The notes below the pieces were generated by a model, which saw only the letters and a list, made by a program, of their open reading frames with translations, did no database searches and was not told the DNA's origin. From contig JAWKLX010000029.1 in the NCBI GenBank assembly GCA_041392505.1, forward strand, positions 51,277 to 115,276: a DNA stretch of 64,000 bases, in the 5' to 3' direction. Numbering within the stretch: the first letter of the stretch is position 1; each line of letters starts with the position of its first letter. The translations under genes and the position numbers were made by a program. Origin of the DNA: UBA6168 sp041392505 (lineage in GTDB: Bacteria; Bacteroidota; Bacteroidia; Chitinophagales; Saprospiraceae). This document shows positions 8,222-18,714 of the stretch, one piece after another.

Positions 8222-8965
8222 ATGAAGAATACAACCAATTTAATGATCGCCTTGATGTTGTTGCTGGCCCTTTGGAATGCCAATTCGTTGAAAGCAAATC
8301 CCATAGTTGATAATAATGGCCTGATTGTAAAAATTGCCCCTGCGGAAGAAGGACGGGCCTTCGAGTTGCGGATGGCCAATTTGGGGAAACAGTTTACAAA
8401 AGTCAAAGTCATGGATGTTTGGGGCTATACCCTGCTCTCCCAAATGTTGACCAAAAAGGACGGGTATAGTAGTCGGATCGATTTGCAGAACTTGCCGAAT
8501 GGCGATTATTTGTTGCGGGTCGAACACCCGAGCGGCAATTTCAACCATGCATTTAAATTGGGCACGGAGTCGGTCACCTTTTTTAACACGGTTAACAAGG
8601 ATGCTGGTTTTGTCCAACTGACCGGCCAAAAAGAGAGCGCTGTCATTTTGCCGAACCGCTTTACAACCAGCCCAAACAGTTTGTACGTGCAGCTCCAAGA
8701 ATTGGGTGGACAGGAAGTCAAAGCCCATATCTGCAACCTGGCCGGAAAGGTTTACCTGCGCAAAAAATTCAAAAATGCCGATTCTTTGAACGAACAATTT
8801 ACGACCGAAAAATTGCCTGAGGGCGAGTATCTCTTGGTGATCCTTTCCGATAAAAACACGGTGATCCAACCATTTTCCAAAACGGAAAAAGGGCTCAAGT
8901 TGAAAAACACATTGATCTCAAAAACAGAGATGCCCGGTGAAGTGGAAATTTATTCACAGCGATAA
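8222..8965 (+). CDS. Exported protein with two sorting-tail-like beta domains
   Basis: The 247-aa protein has a signal peptide (about residues 1-25). Two beta-sandwich units follow, at about 40-115 and 155-235. Each has the rhythm of the type IX secretion C-terminal domain: LQNLPNGDYLLRV in the first and TEKLPEGEYLLVIL in the second, both with a preceding turn. Because neither is placed as a classic terminal sorting tail with a cargo in front, it may be a periplasmic or surface structural protein rather than a secreted enzyme. No catalytic motif is visible. It is a monocistronic gene followed by a MITE-like spacer. Confidence 0.65.
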   Translation: MKNTTNLMIALMLLLALWNANSLKANPIVDNNGLIVKIAPAEEGRAFELRMANLGKQFTKVKVMDVWGYTLLSQMLTKKDGYSSRIDLQNLPNGDYLLRVEHPSGNFNHAFKLGTESVTFFNTVNKDAGFVQLTGQKESAVILPNRFTTSPNSLYVQLQELGGQEVKAHICNLAGKVYLRKKFKNADSLNEQFTTEKLPEGEYLLVILSDKNTVIQPFSKTEKGLKLKNTLISKTEMPGEVEIYSQR

Positions 8966-9086
8966 GAAAATAATAAATACCCCAATGCCCAATCTGGAGA
9001 TTTCGAATAAGTTTCATATATAAGTGGTGCAAGGTGGACGCTCTTTTGGGGTTTGCCTTGCCTTTTTATAAATTAGTATGTTGAAA

Positions 9087-9310
9087 AACGTCGACAGGGG
9101 ATTTCACGCTGTCTTTTATTTAGCGAAATAGCATGCGGGCCGGTGCATTTGCGGAGCTTTTTCCTTCATACTGCTCTGCCCCTTACCCCCCCCTGAGGGC
9201 ACCCCGAAGTGAATTCGAGGCAGGCAGTTGGGACATTCCCAAAAGCGATAAGCATGCTGCTCCGCATTTTATAAAAGCTATAAAATAATGTAAAATCCCC
9301 TGCCGACGTT
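9087..9310. mobile_element. MITE-like element with long imperfect terminal inverted repeats
   Basis: The left end begins AACGTCGACAGGGGATTT (9087 on). The right end is its near-exact inverse, AAATCCCCTGCCGACGTT, ending at 9310. Similarity continues inwards for about 50 bases (TTTTAT, TAGC and ATGCGG blocks), so the element could fold into one large hairpin with a GC-rich core. It has no coding frame and no clear target duplication. It ends only 16 bases before the start codon of the hybrid sensor gene, so it probably supplies or disrupts that gene's leader or promoter. Confidence 0.6.
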
Positions 9311-9326
9311 TACTCGAATAGTATCA

Positions 9327-12300
9327 ATGATGAAAATTCAACCTGTCCTTTTAACTTTTTTGCTTAGCCTACTTAGCTGCTCTGGGGAAGGGCTGCAAGC
9401 CCAAACCACCAACTCCTTGGAGGGTTTGGAACTGGAAAAATTCATCCTCCCCAATGGCATCCACGGCAACCACGTGCAGGCCATCGCCCAAGACAATTAT
9501 GGCTTCATGTGGTTCGGTTCGCAGTATGGCCTGCACCGTTGGGACGGTCACAAGTTTAAGACGTATGTGCACGGCACCTGGGACGGGGCCTCCATTTCTT
9601 CCAATTATATCGAGTGTATTTATGTGGCGAAAGATGGTTCGCTATGGATCGGCACCTGGGGTGAAGGGCTGAACCATTTCCAGCACGAAACGGATAAGTT
9701 TATCCGATACCGGAACAGCGCAAAAAATGAAAACTCCATTTCCAGTGATTTTGTGTCGGTCATCACCGAAGACAACGAAGGTAACTTATGGATCGGCACA
9801 CAGAATGGGCTCGACCGGATGGATTTGGAAACGGGCGAAATCAAACATTTCCGAAATAAAAAATTTGACAAAAACAGCCTCGACTGCGACCAGGTCCGGG
9901 CTTTGTATTTTGATTCGCAGGGGACTTTGTGGGTTGGTACGGGGTTTCCTTTTTTCGATAATGTGAAAGGTGGCCTGAACCGGTATGTGCCGTCCACCGA
10001 AAGCTTTGTCCGTTACACTCACGAAAAGGGCAACCCTGAGAGCCTCCACGGCAATTTAGTTAGGGCAATTTTTGAGGACAGGAGCGGACAAATGTGGATC
10101 GGTTCGTCCGAAGGGGTACAGCAATTCGACCGCCGCACCGGCAAATTTTCGGAACTCCTGCTGAACAGGTTTGGGGAATATGGCAATGAAGGCTGGCGAC
10201 ACATTACCTTTATTTTTGAAGACCAGCGAAGGAGGCTGTGGACTGGGCATTTTAGCGAAGGTGTTTTGTGCTGGGACCCAAAGACCAATGACAAGGTTTA
10301 TTTCAATGCCCAAAAATCGACAGACCCCAAAAGGTGGATGACCGAAAATTCAGCGTGGACCATGCTCCAATCGAAGGACGGCGTGTTGTGGTTGAGTACC
10401 GCGGGGGAAAATGGCAGAGTCTATCGGATCAAAGAGAATGCAGCTTTTAGCAACATTGACCCGTTGCCCAACAACAGCAAACTTGTGGAAAGCGCTCAAC
10501 CTGCACCACAGCTGACCCCCATTATCAATCGTCTGGGCGAAACCTCTCAATACCAAACATTGGCAGATAAACCTGCCGAGCAGACAGCAGCAGCAACTCA
10601 TCAAGAACCTGAACAAGTAGCCGCCAGTGCTCCTAAAAATGAATGGGTCACCAATCCCCCGGATGGAACGGTCTGGATCATCCAAGATGAAAAAACGGGA
10701 GCTGTTTTGAAACAAAACCCTAAAAACAACCAGACGCAACGCTTTGACATCGGTTATTTAAAATTAAAAAATACCGATTGGAAAAACTCTCCTTTGGAGG
10801 ACTCCAACGGCAACTATTGGGTCTGTCTGGAAAACGGCCTGCTCAAATTGGACGGACGACAAAACAAAGGTTTTTTCTATGATGCCAAACAACTGAGCGG
10901 AAAACCGCCCTTCAAAGGGATGGTCATGGACCGCCAAGGGGCGCTTTGGCTGCTGGGCCAAAGCCTATTAAAATTTGAGCCGGAAACGGAGCGGGCCTTT
11001 TCTTTTGAAAATGGGGCTGCTTCTACCAATTTGCCGGAAACGGCGGATAGTATTTTCACCAACGACGAGGGAAATATCGTGCTCCAAACAGACGACCATC
11101 TGCACGAGTTCAACCCTACTTCTTGGACGGACTCGCTCAACGCCCCCATCCTCCGCATCACCGAGTTCGAACTGCTCGACCTCAACGATAAAGCCGCTTT
11201 CGACAGCTCCCAACAAGCCTCTTTTTGGGAAACGAACATGTTGGAGCTCAACCATTTCCAAAATGCCTTTTTCTTCCGGTTTGCCGTCATGGATTTCCAA
11301 TCGCCAGAACTCCACAAATTGGAATACATGCTGGAAAACCACGACAAAAACTGGCGCGTGGCCGAAGGTGACCCAAGGGCTATTTACGCCAATGTCCCTC
11401 CGGGTTTTTACCGTTTTAAAGTTCGGGGCGCCAACCAATTTGGCGTTTGGGGGGAAGAAGCATCGCTAAATGTGTTCATCCAATCACCGTGGTGGAAGAC
11501 TTGGTGGGCTTACTTTCTGTACCTCCTGTTGGCATTGCTGACTATTTATTGGGCCTACCGTTTTCAACTCAACCGCCGGTTGGCAGAAAACGAGGCGGTT
11601 CGACTGAAAGAGCTACACGACACAAAATCAAGGCTTTACACCAACATCACCCATGAATTTCGCACCCCGCTCACCATCATCATGGGCATGGCCAAGCAAA
11701 TTAAAGAAAACCCGAAAGCCAACTTGGACAAGGGCGTGGATATGATCAACCGCAACGGCGAACAGCTCCTTGGCCTCGTCAACCAGCTCCTCGACCTCTC
11801 CAAATTGGAGGGTGGGAAAATGGAATTCAAACCCGTGCAGGGCGACATCGTACATTTTATCAAAGGGCAGGTCGATGGGTTAAAAAGCTATGCAGCCGAC
11901 CGTGGCATCGGCCTGCATTTTATCCCCGACTTGGAACGCCTGAGCATGGAATATGACCCCGAAAAAATGCAGCAGGTATTGGCCAATATTTTATCCAATG
12001 CCATCAAATTCACGCCGAGCGGCGGCCATGTCTATGTAAATATGGATGCCAGTGGGCGAAGCCCCGCTACTGCCCGCCCCTTCTTAACCCTGAAAATCAG
12101 GGATACGGGCAAAGGCATCCCCGCCGATGCTTTGCCCCACATCTTCGACCGTTTTTACCAAGTGGATGGCAGCTCAACCAGGGAGGGGGAAGGCAGCGGC
12201 ATCGGCTTGTCTTTGACCAAAGAATTGGTGGATCTGATGGGTGGTGAAATCAAGGTGAAAAGTTGGGAAGGGGCCGGAACCGAGTTCATCCTTTACCTGC

Positions 12301-13253
12301 CAATCAAAAACAGGGGCAAGTTGCCTCTGGCCAATCCGGCCGTTTTGCCTAAAAACGAATTGGCTGCCGCACCGGCCGTTTTACATTTGGCGGAAGCCAA
12401 AAACATCGAGCCTTCCCTACCGCTCACCCCAATCGAAGATGACAACGGCCTCCCTACCCTACTGCTCATTGAGGACAATCCCGATGTGGTCGCCTACCTC
12501 GCCACCTGCCTGCAAGACCAATACTCTTTGCTCGTCGGAAAGGACGGCCAAGAAGGGGTGGAAATCGCATTCAACAACATCCCGGACATCATCATTACTG
12601 ACGTGATGATGCCGCACAAAGATGGCTTTGAAGTGAGCCAGATTTTGAAAAATGACCAGCGTACCAGCCATATCCCCATCATTATGCTGACGGCCAAGGC
12701 TGACATGGGCAGCAAATTGGAGGGCCTCGAAAAAGGCGTGGACGCCTATTTATCCAAACCATTTAACAAAGAAGAACTGATTATCCGTTTGAAAAAACTG
12801 CTGGAAGGCAGGAAGCGCCTGCAACAATATTATCAATCAGTCGCAGGTCTGGTACCAGCGCCTGCTGTTTCAGCAAAAGAAAACGGGCAGGCCCAGCCAA
12901 CAAAAGAGGCCACGGAGCAGGAGGATTACTTTGTGATCAAGGTTCGCCGCTCTGTCGAAAACCATTTGGACGACTTCGAATTCAACGTGGAAAAACTCTG
13001 CAAGGATGTCGGGATGAGCCATTCGCAACTGCACCGGAAATTGTCAGCAGTAACGGGACTTTCAGCCACCCATTTTATCCGCAGCATCCGTTTGAGCAAG
13101 GCGAAAGAACTGCTCCGGCAACAGCCGCCGATGAGCATTATTGCGGTTGCGATGGACTGCGGATTCAATGATGCCGGGTATTTTGGGCGGGTGTTCAAGA
13201 AGGAGGTGGGCATGACGCCGATGGAGTGGCAGGAAGGGGTCGTGGCGGGATAG
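9327..13253 (+). CDS. Hybrid two-component system sensor/regulator (one-protein HTCS)
   Basis: The 1,308-aa protein is a complete one-polypeptide signalling system. In order it has a signal peptide (1-26) and periplasmic regulator-propeller blades (about 38-370 and 470-560, e.g. GFMWFGSQYGLHRWDG and GNLWIGTQNGLDRMD). A Pro/Gln/Ala-rich insert interrupts the propeller near 395-440. Next come a Y_Y_Y domain (about 640-710), one membrane span (about 726-744) and a histidine kinase with phospho-acceptor His776 in NITHEFRTPL. ATPase boxes are DTGKGIP and GSGIGLSL. A receiver has Asp1092 (IITDVMMP), and an AraC-type DNA-binding domain follows (about 1205-1300). Such proteins usually control polysaccharide-use loci, but no SusC/SusD or glycan enzyme is near. 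Its targets here are unknown. Confidence 0.93.
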   Translation: MMKIQPVLLTFLLSLLSCSGEGLQAQTTNSLEGLELEKFILPNGIHGNHVQAIAQDNYGFMWFGSQYGLHRWDGHKFKTYVHGTWDGASISSNYIECIYVAKDGSLWIGTWGEGLNHFQHETDKFIRYRNSAKNENSISSDFVSVITEDNEGNLWIGTQNGLDRMDLETGEIKHFRNKKFDKNSLDCDQVRALYFDSQGTLWVGTGFPFFDNVKGGLNRYVPSTESFVRYTHEKGNPESLHGNLVRAIFEDRSGQMWIGSSEGVQQFDRRTGKFSELLLNRFGEYGNEGWRHITFIFEDQRRRLWTGHFSEGVLCWDPKTNDKVYFNAQKSTDPKRWMTENSAWTMLQSKDGVLWLSTAGENGRVYRIKENAAFSNIDPLPNNSKLVESAQPAPQLTPIINRLGETSQYQTLADKPAEQTAAATHQEPEQVAASAPKNEWVTNPPDGTVWIIQDEKTGAVLKQNPKNNQTQRFDIGYLKLKNTDWKNSPLEDSNGNYWVCLENGLLKLDGRQNKGFFYDAKQLSGKPPFKGMVMDRQGALWLLGQSLLKFEPETERAFSFENGAASTNLPETADSIFTNDEGNIVLQTDDHLHEFNPTSWTDSLNAPILRITEFELLDLNDKAAFDSSQQASFWETNMLELNHFQNAFFFRFAVMDFQSPELHKLEYMLENHDKNWRVAEGDPRAIYANVPPGFYRFKVRGANQFGVWGEEASLNVFIQSPWWKTWWAYFLYLLLALLTIYWAYRFQLNRRLAENEAVRLKELHDTKSRLYTNITHEFRTPLTIIMGMAKQIKENPKANLDKGVDMINRNGEQLLGLVNQLLDLSKLEGGKMEFKPVQGDIVHFIKGQVDGLKSYAADRGIGLHFIPDLERLSMEYDPEKMQQVLANILSNAIKFTPSGGHVYVNMDASGRSPATARPFLTLKIRDTGKGIPADALPHIFDRFYQVDGSSTREGEGSGIGLSLTKELVDLMGGEIKVKSWEGAGTEFILYLPIKNRGKLPLANPAVLPKNELAAAPAVLHLAEAKNIEPSLPLTPIEDDNGLPTLLLIEDNPDVVAYLATCLQDQYSLLVGKDGQEGVEIAFNNIPDIIITDVMMPHKDGFEVSQILKNDQRTSHIPIIMLTAKADMGSKLEGLEKGVDAYLSKPFNKEELIIRLKKLLEGRKRLQQYYQSVAGLVPAPAVSAKENGQAQPTKEATEQEDYFVIKVRRSVENHLDDFEFNVEKLCKDVGMSHSQLHRKLSAVTGLSATHFIRSIRLSKAKELLRQQPPMSIIAVAMDCGFNDAGYFGRVFKKEVGMTPMEWQEGVVAG

Positions 13254-13431
13254 TCAGCCTAAAAGCTGCCGATTTTTTCAATCTTATTTTCAGCAAAATT
13301 TTTCAACCGATTTTGGCAAAGGCAACCATTAATTGGCTGCCCTTGCCCTTTCTTTTTCCAGCCAATTTCAAATAACCATTCCCACCATTTATAAATCCCC
13401 CTACCCTTTTTTATTTTTGTCCAACCTAACT

Positions 13432-13460
13432 GGGCACCATCAATTCAAAATCTGCACTAA
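13432..13460 (+). promoter_or_regulatory. Predicted ECF sigma promoter in front of the sigma gene (motif copy 1)
   Basis: GGGCAC (13432-13437) and CTGCACTAA (13452-13460) are separated by exactly 14 bases. The same pair with the same spacing occurs upstream of four other genes in this window. Its position at the sigma gene suggests autoregulation. It ends four bases before the ATG at 13465, so the transcript would be leaderless or nearly so. Confidence 0.72.
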
Positions 13461-13464
13461 CCTC

Positions 13465-14052
13465 ATGGAGATCACAGACCAACTACTCATCGAATGCATC
13501 CAAAGCGGTGAAGCGAAAAAACGGGACTGGGCGCTGTACCAGTTTTATTCCGATGGTTCGATCAGGGCGTGGGCAACCAACTATATTAAAAGTCAGGGAG
13601 GCAAGGAAGAAGACGCTGAAGACGTGTTTCAAGAAGCCATTTGTGTGTTTGACCGAAACCTCCGCCAGGGGCGGTTCGAGGGAAAAAGTACGCTAAAGAC
13701 TTATCTCATTTCCATTGTAAAATGGGGATGGGTGACTTACCGCCGCAAGCAAGACCCCTTAACTGAACTGAAGTTTGAGCAAATGAACGGAACGGTAGAA
13801 AGTGTGGAGGCACAATATTTCTCACAAGAGAAAAAGAACCTGGTGGATAAAGCAATTGATGCATTGGACGAGCGGTGCCAAGAGTTATTGCGTTATTATA
13901 AAATGGATTATTCGATGAAAGAAATCCAAACACTTTTGGGGTTTAGCAGTCCCGAAATGGCAAAGAAACAGGCCTACCGCTGCCGAAGCCGTTTGCGGAA
14001 GGTTTTCATTGATAATCCAGCTTTGATGGAAGCGCTAAACATTAATATTTGA
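13465..14052 (+). CDS. ECF-type RNA polymerase sigma factor
   Basis: The product is 195 aa. A region 2 segment (about residues 20-95) contains EEDAEDVFQEAICVFDRNLR, the usual ECF -10 recognition and core-binding helix. Region 4 (about 125-185) contains DALDERCQELLRYYKMDYS and a helix-turn-helix, KEIQTLLGFSSPEMAKK. An upstream in-frame start at 13333 would add 44 residues lacking sigma character, so ATG 13465 is preferred. The stop at 14052 is one base from the next start, which encodes a membrane-bound anti-sigma candidate. A TGGGCAC-N14-CTGCACTAA motif lies directly upstream. The likely role is to direct RNA polymerase to that motif, in an envelope-linked response. Confidence 0.9.
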   Translation: MEITDQLLIECIQSGEAKKRDWALYQFYSDGSIRAWATNYIKSQGGKEEDAEDVFQEAICVFDRNLRQGRFEGKSTLKTYLISIVKWGWVTYRRKQDPLTELKFEQMNGTVESVEAQYFSQEKKNLVDKAIDALDERCQELLRYYKMDYSMKEIQTLLGFSSPEMAKKQAYRCRSRLRKVFIDNPALMEALNINI

Positions 14053-14053
14053 A

Positions 14054-15034
14054 ATGGCCAAACCATTACATTTCGATAAAATAGAAGCCTATCTGACTGG
14101 CCAACTAACGGACGAAGAGTCCCTTCAGTTTGAAAAAGAAGCTGCCAATGATCAGCAACTCGCCAACGAGCTAAGCCTCCAACGTTTGGAACACGATGCC
14201 ATGGAGCGCATGCTCGAACAAGAGCTAAAAAATAAGATGGCCAGCAGTTGGGCAGCTAGTCCACCAGCGAACCCATTTTTGGAAAAACAAGAAGCCAAGG
14301 TCGTCCAATTGGATGCGAGAAAAAATTGGCGGGTACTCAGGATCGCAGCTGCGATTGGGGGAGTCTTACTGATCACTGCCCTGCTTTGGCGATTAACGAA
14401 CAACAAGCCACCTGCGATCGTCAATGAGCCACCTAAAAAGGAAACACCCAGCGAACCACCAACCCAAGAAACGCCACCCATAACAGTCCCCGAAGAAACA
14501 GAAATCGTTGAAACACCCGATGAACCTGTCAATAAAAAAGAGCAGCCAAAACAAGAAAACAATAAAACAGAAAGGCCTGCCCCTCCGCCCAGTCAAAACA
14601 ACTATTTGGCAATGGCGGAAAATCTGTACACAGCGCCATCTTCGCAAGCAAGTAGTTTGAAATCTGGCGATGCCCCTTCTGAAAAGTCAGCCATTTTGCA
14701 AGCGGCAGAAGCACTCGATGAGGGCCGTTTTAAAGAAGCACTCACGTTGTTGGGGCCACCCGCTGCGGATGACCAAAGTACAGAACGCTACATCCGGGGC
14801 CATGCCTATTTCAAAACTGGTAAATATGGTGCAGCAGCCGAAGAATTCAAAATCATTGCCGCTGATGAATTTTTACCTAACTACCAAGAAGCCCAGTGGT
14901 ATCTGCTGTTGTCATATTTAGCGCAGCTACCAACTACGGAAAAGGAATTCAAAGCCTTGGCCAACCAGCTGGCAAATGATGAGTATTCGGATTATCAGCA
15001 GGAGGCAAAAGATTTGTTGGAAAAGGTGCAATAG
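14054..15034 (+). CDS. Single-span anti-sigma candidate with periplasmic TPR domain
   Basis: The 326-aa protein has a cytoplasmic N-terminal helical part (1-90) with the anti-sigma-like pattern FDKIEAYLTGQLTDEES. It has one membrane span at about 95-113 and a long Pro/Glu/Lys-rich stalk (115-190). The periplasmic C-terminal part is TPR-like (about 215-326; ALDEGRFKEALTLLG, RGHAYFKTGKYGAAAEEFK). No HxxxCxxC zinc site is seen. It starts one base after the sigma stop, so the two are translated together. The layout suggests a membrane protein that holds the sigma factor and senses a periplasmic partner through its TPRs. The neighbouring exported TPR-CHAT proteins are plausible partners, but that is inference. 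Confidence 0.78.
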   Translation: MAKPLHFDKIEAYLTGQLTDEESLQFEKEAANDQQLANELSLQRLEHDAMERMLEQELKNKMASSWAASPPANPFLEKQEAKVVQLDARKNWRVLRIAAAIGGVLLITALLWRLTNNKPPAIVNEPPKKETPSEPPTQETPPITVPEETEIVETPDEPVNKKEQPKQENNKTERPAPPPSQNNYLAMAENLYTAPSSQASSLKSGDAPSEKSAILQAAEALDEGRFKEALTLLGPPAADDQSTERYIRGHAYFKTGKYGAAAEEFKIIAADEFLPNYQEAQWYLLLSYLAQLPTTEKEFKALANQLANDEYSDYQQEAKDLLEKVQ

Positions 15035-15054
15035 CCCGAATTTCCAAATCCTTG

Positions 15055-18000
15055 CTATTTCATTGTTGACATGTCCCCCACCGGCACAAACCCTGTCCAA
15101 AAGAATGGGTGAGCATGCCTCCGGTCTTCCAGCAGTTTTAGTTTAGCTTTTTGCAAGGCGCTATCCTTAGCGTCCCCTTTTTTCAACTGTTGATAAAAAA
15201 CTTTCATCAAGTCTTTTGTGGCATTGTCGTCAGCTACCCAAAGCGTCGTGACAATACTCTTCGCTCCCGCATAGGCAAACGCCCTCGCCAGACTAATGAT
15301 ACCCTCGCCACGTTGCAGTTCCCCGGCGGCAGTTTCACAGGCAGAAAGGGTCACGAGGTCGGCGTTGAGTTGGATGTTGTAAAGATCCCGGACGTAGAGC
15401 AACTCATTTTCGATGCTGTCTTTTTGCTCCGCAAATGCGAGATAGGAATAATCCCCCGAACGGCTGTCGGCCACCCCGTGGGTGCTGAGGTGAACAATGC
15501 GGTAATTGCCCGCTACTTCATTGAAGCGGTCTTCGGTAGCATCGGAGTTGAGGTAGTAATCGCCGTCCCAGAAGAGGCTGGCAGCTTTGACCTCTTCGCC
15601 ACTGGCGGGCAAGTTGATGAAATCCTTGCGGGTGGCTACATCGTTGAAAATCAAGGTGTCCTTGCCATTGGCAAGGGTGTCGAAAGAAATGGAAAAAGTG
15701 CTGTCCAGTTTGGTGTAGCTGCCCTCATAGAATGGCGCAAAGGCGACGAGCGAACCCGTCGGCTGCCGCTTGTGCTGCTTCTCTTTCATCTCCCGCAGCA
15801 ACGTGGCGGAATAGCAATAGCTGATTTTATAATCTTTTTCCAGAAAGGGGTAGGTGTCAAAAATGCTTGCCCGCTTCGGCTTACCAGAGAGCAGCGCCCC
15901 GAATGGGACATAACCCAACACGCCATCCGGCACGATGATGAGCTCTTTGGTGCTGAGCTTTTCTTTCACGGGTTCAATCAGTTTTTCATAAAGCCTCTGA
16001 CCAGCTCCGATATATTGCTGTACAGTATTGCGGTAGAGGTCATCCGTTCGTCCGGCAAGGGGTTGTGTATAGTAGCCTGTCAGGGGCCGTACCGTAGCTG
16101 CTTCACCAGACTGTCCAAGAAAATCTTTTGATTTCGGTGACGTTTACTCGTTTTTACCGATGGTAAAAATAAAAATGGAAGAGTCGCCGACGAAGTATTC
16201 GAGGAGGGTTTGGTCGGCAGTGAGCAATGTGTCTTGCACATAATCAAGGCTGACCGTGGAGAGGTCATATTTGAGTTTGTAGTAGTCAGGGTAGTCAGTT
16301 TCGAAGCGTTCTTTCAGCGCCTCATATTCCCGATTCAGATCGAACAGTTTGCTGCTGATGGCGAGGACGGTGGTGTCGGTTTCTTGTAGGCCTTCACTAA
16401 GTTTTTCCTGTCGTTTTTTGTCGTAGTAAGTGATGTCGATGCGGAGGTCGTATTCTTTTTGGAGGAGGGAGTCGGGGATGTTGGCGTATTGGAGGGCATC
16501 GGATGACCTTATCTGTGATTGGAGCATACCGGCTTTGCTTTTTTCTGAGAAAGAAAGTGTAACTGGAGATGGTTTTTCATTAGAAGAATTTGATTTGAAT
16601 AAAGATATTTCCACTGCTCGAATTAAAACATTGTGATTCCTCTCCAACCAAAAGACTTGACTACTTTCATCTTTGAAATGAGCTCGCTCGTACTCCATTG
16701 TAGCTATTGCTTCTTTTATTATTTCATTGCTTTCTGTTAAGTAATTCTGACTATTGGAAATTATAAATAATTGTCTTTTTGTATCACTTATCCCTATAAA
16801 TGCATCAATTAAATAGTTGAATGATTTGACGTTAGCTAAATTGTAGTTTTTATATCCCGAAAAGGATATAGAATTTTCATAAGCGGATAAAGCTTCATCA
16901 TATATTTTTTGCATTAAATAAATCTTGCCAAGATTATTTTTGATGTGAACCACTTTTGGATGGTAAACACCAAATTTATTTTTATATATACCTAAAGCTT
17001 TTTCAAGATATTCATGAGCCAAATGATAGTCTTCTTTGGAAATATAAACCTGCCCTAAATTTATATAAGTTGCTGCCAACTCTGAATGTTGATCGCCTAA
17101 TTGTTTTAAGCGAATATTTATTGCTTTTCTGTAATAATCGATAGCTTTATCGTATTCTTCAATCGAATGATAAGCAACCCCCAAATTATTGTAAGAAAAT
17201 GCGACGTTTGGATGCTCATCCCCAAAAGTCTTCTGACGGATTTCCAATCCCTTTGTATGGCACATAATGCTATTTGAATAATCCCCTTTTTTTTGATAGG
17301 ATACCCCTAAATTATCATATGTCATGCCTACAATTGAATGTTGATTTCCAAATAATTTTATTCGTATGTTCAAAGCATTTTGAAGGTATTCGATCGCTTT
17401 GTCATACTCACCCATTTGGTCATAAACTACACCTAAATTATTATATGAGCCAGCTACATGGGGGTGATGATGGCCTAATTTTTTTAGCCTAATCTCTAGT
17501 GCTTTTTTATTATAGCTGACTGATTGATTAAACATGCCCATATTGTCATAGGAATATGCTATGTTATTATAAGAATTAGCTACATCCAGATGTTCTGGCC
17601 CTAACACTGCCAAGCGAATATTCAGAGATTTTTTTTTACATAGAATAGCAATATCATGGTCTCCCTTTGAATCATAAGCAATTGCTAAATTGTTATATGA
17701 ATTAGCTATATCGGGGTGTAAAGAATCCAATGTATTTAACCTTATTTCCAATGCTTCTTTATGAAACTCAATTGCCTTTACAAAATCTCCATTTACATCA
17801 TAAACCATAGCCAAATTATTATAGGCACTAGCTAAATCTGGATGTAGAGGTCTTAATATTTTCAATCTTATTTCTAAGACTTTTTTAAAATAGTCAATAG
17901 CCTTGGCATATTCTCCACTATTATAAAAAGTTACTCCCATGTTGTTCAGGTTTGTCACCACATCCGAGTTTTTATCACCTAAAAGAGATAAATTTATTTC

Positions 18001-18588
18001 TAAAGCTTTTTCATAATATTCAATAGCTTTTTCATATTGCCCTTTTGAATCATACACATATCCTAAGTTATTGAAGGAGGCAGCAACATCTAAATGGTTT
18101 GCCCCTAGTATTTTCAGTTGCATATCTAATGCCTCCTGATGATATTTAATAGCATTGTCAAATTCTCCATTAGCTTCCAACGCCTGCCCTAAAGTGTTGT
18201 AGCAATTTGCCACTTCTGTGTTTTCTACCCCAAGGATTGTGTAAACCAAGTCAAGAGCTTTTTCCGACGATTTAATTGATTGATCAATTTGACCATTATA
18301 ATATTCGATCTTCCCTAACTGTTGCCATACTTTCACCATACCTAAACTTACTTCACCTAAAATTTCTTTATAAATCTCTTCTGCTTTTTTCACTCGACTT
18401 TTTGCTTCATCATATAACCCCTCATCAATCAAAATTGAAGATTCCTCCAACAACTCCCTCGCCAACACCGTATCCTTCAGCTCATATTGCACCGTATCAA
18501 TTACTTCTTGCGCTATGATGACTCCCATTTTAAAGCCCATTAAAAAACACGTGAAAAATAGGTGAAAGAAAAATCTTCGAATAAACAT
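15055..18588 (-). pseudogene. Exported TPR-CHAT protease-like protein, frameshifted copy A
   Basis: The N-terminal frame (18588-16144) has a signal peptide and about a dozen kinesin-light-chain-like TPRs of 42 residues. The C-terminal frame (15969-15055) has the CHAT caspase-like domain with catalytic His in IVHLSTHG and Cys in LSACET. Between 16144 and 15969 the protein sense changes frame at least three times, each a net -1: after FTIGKNE, near EIKR, and after KQLRYG. It then resumes at LTGYYTQPLAGRTDD. Rejoined it would be about 1,177 aa. The TPR half is very AT-rich and the CHAT half GC-rich. CHAT domains act as proteases triggered by their sensor arms, here presumably in the periplasm. 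It converges on the sigma/anti-sigma pair, with 20 bases between stops. Confidence 0.8.
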
Positions 18589-18674
18589 AACGAAACAATT
18601 AGGTGGTTAATCAAAACCGAAAAATAAAAAAGCCAGAGAAACCTTCATTTCCCCAGCTCATTAATTTTTCAAAA

Positions 18675-18710
18675 AAAGAAAGCCCGGAATTTCCATCCCG
18701 GGCTTTCTTT
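18675..18710 (-). terminator. Intrinsic terminator of the papain-like protease gene
   Basis: A perfect 13-bp stem (18675-18687 with 18698-18710, core GCCCGG) is followed on the minus strand by a T-run. It starts 5 bases after the stop at 18715. Confidence 0.85.
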
Positions 18711-18714
18711 CCTA

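Noticed and set aside
13333..13464. Upstream start for the sigma factor
   Set aside because: The extra 44 residues are hydrophobic and Pro-rich, overlap the predicted promoter, and do not resemble sigma N-termini.
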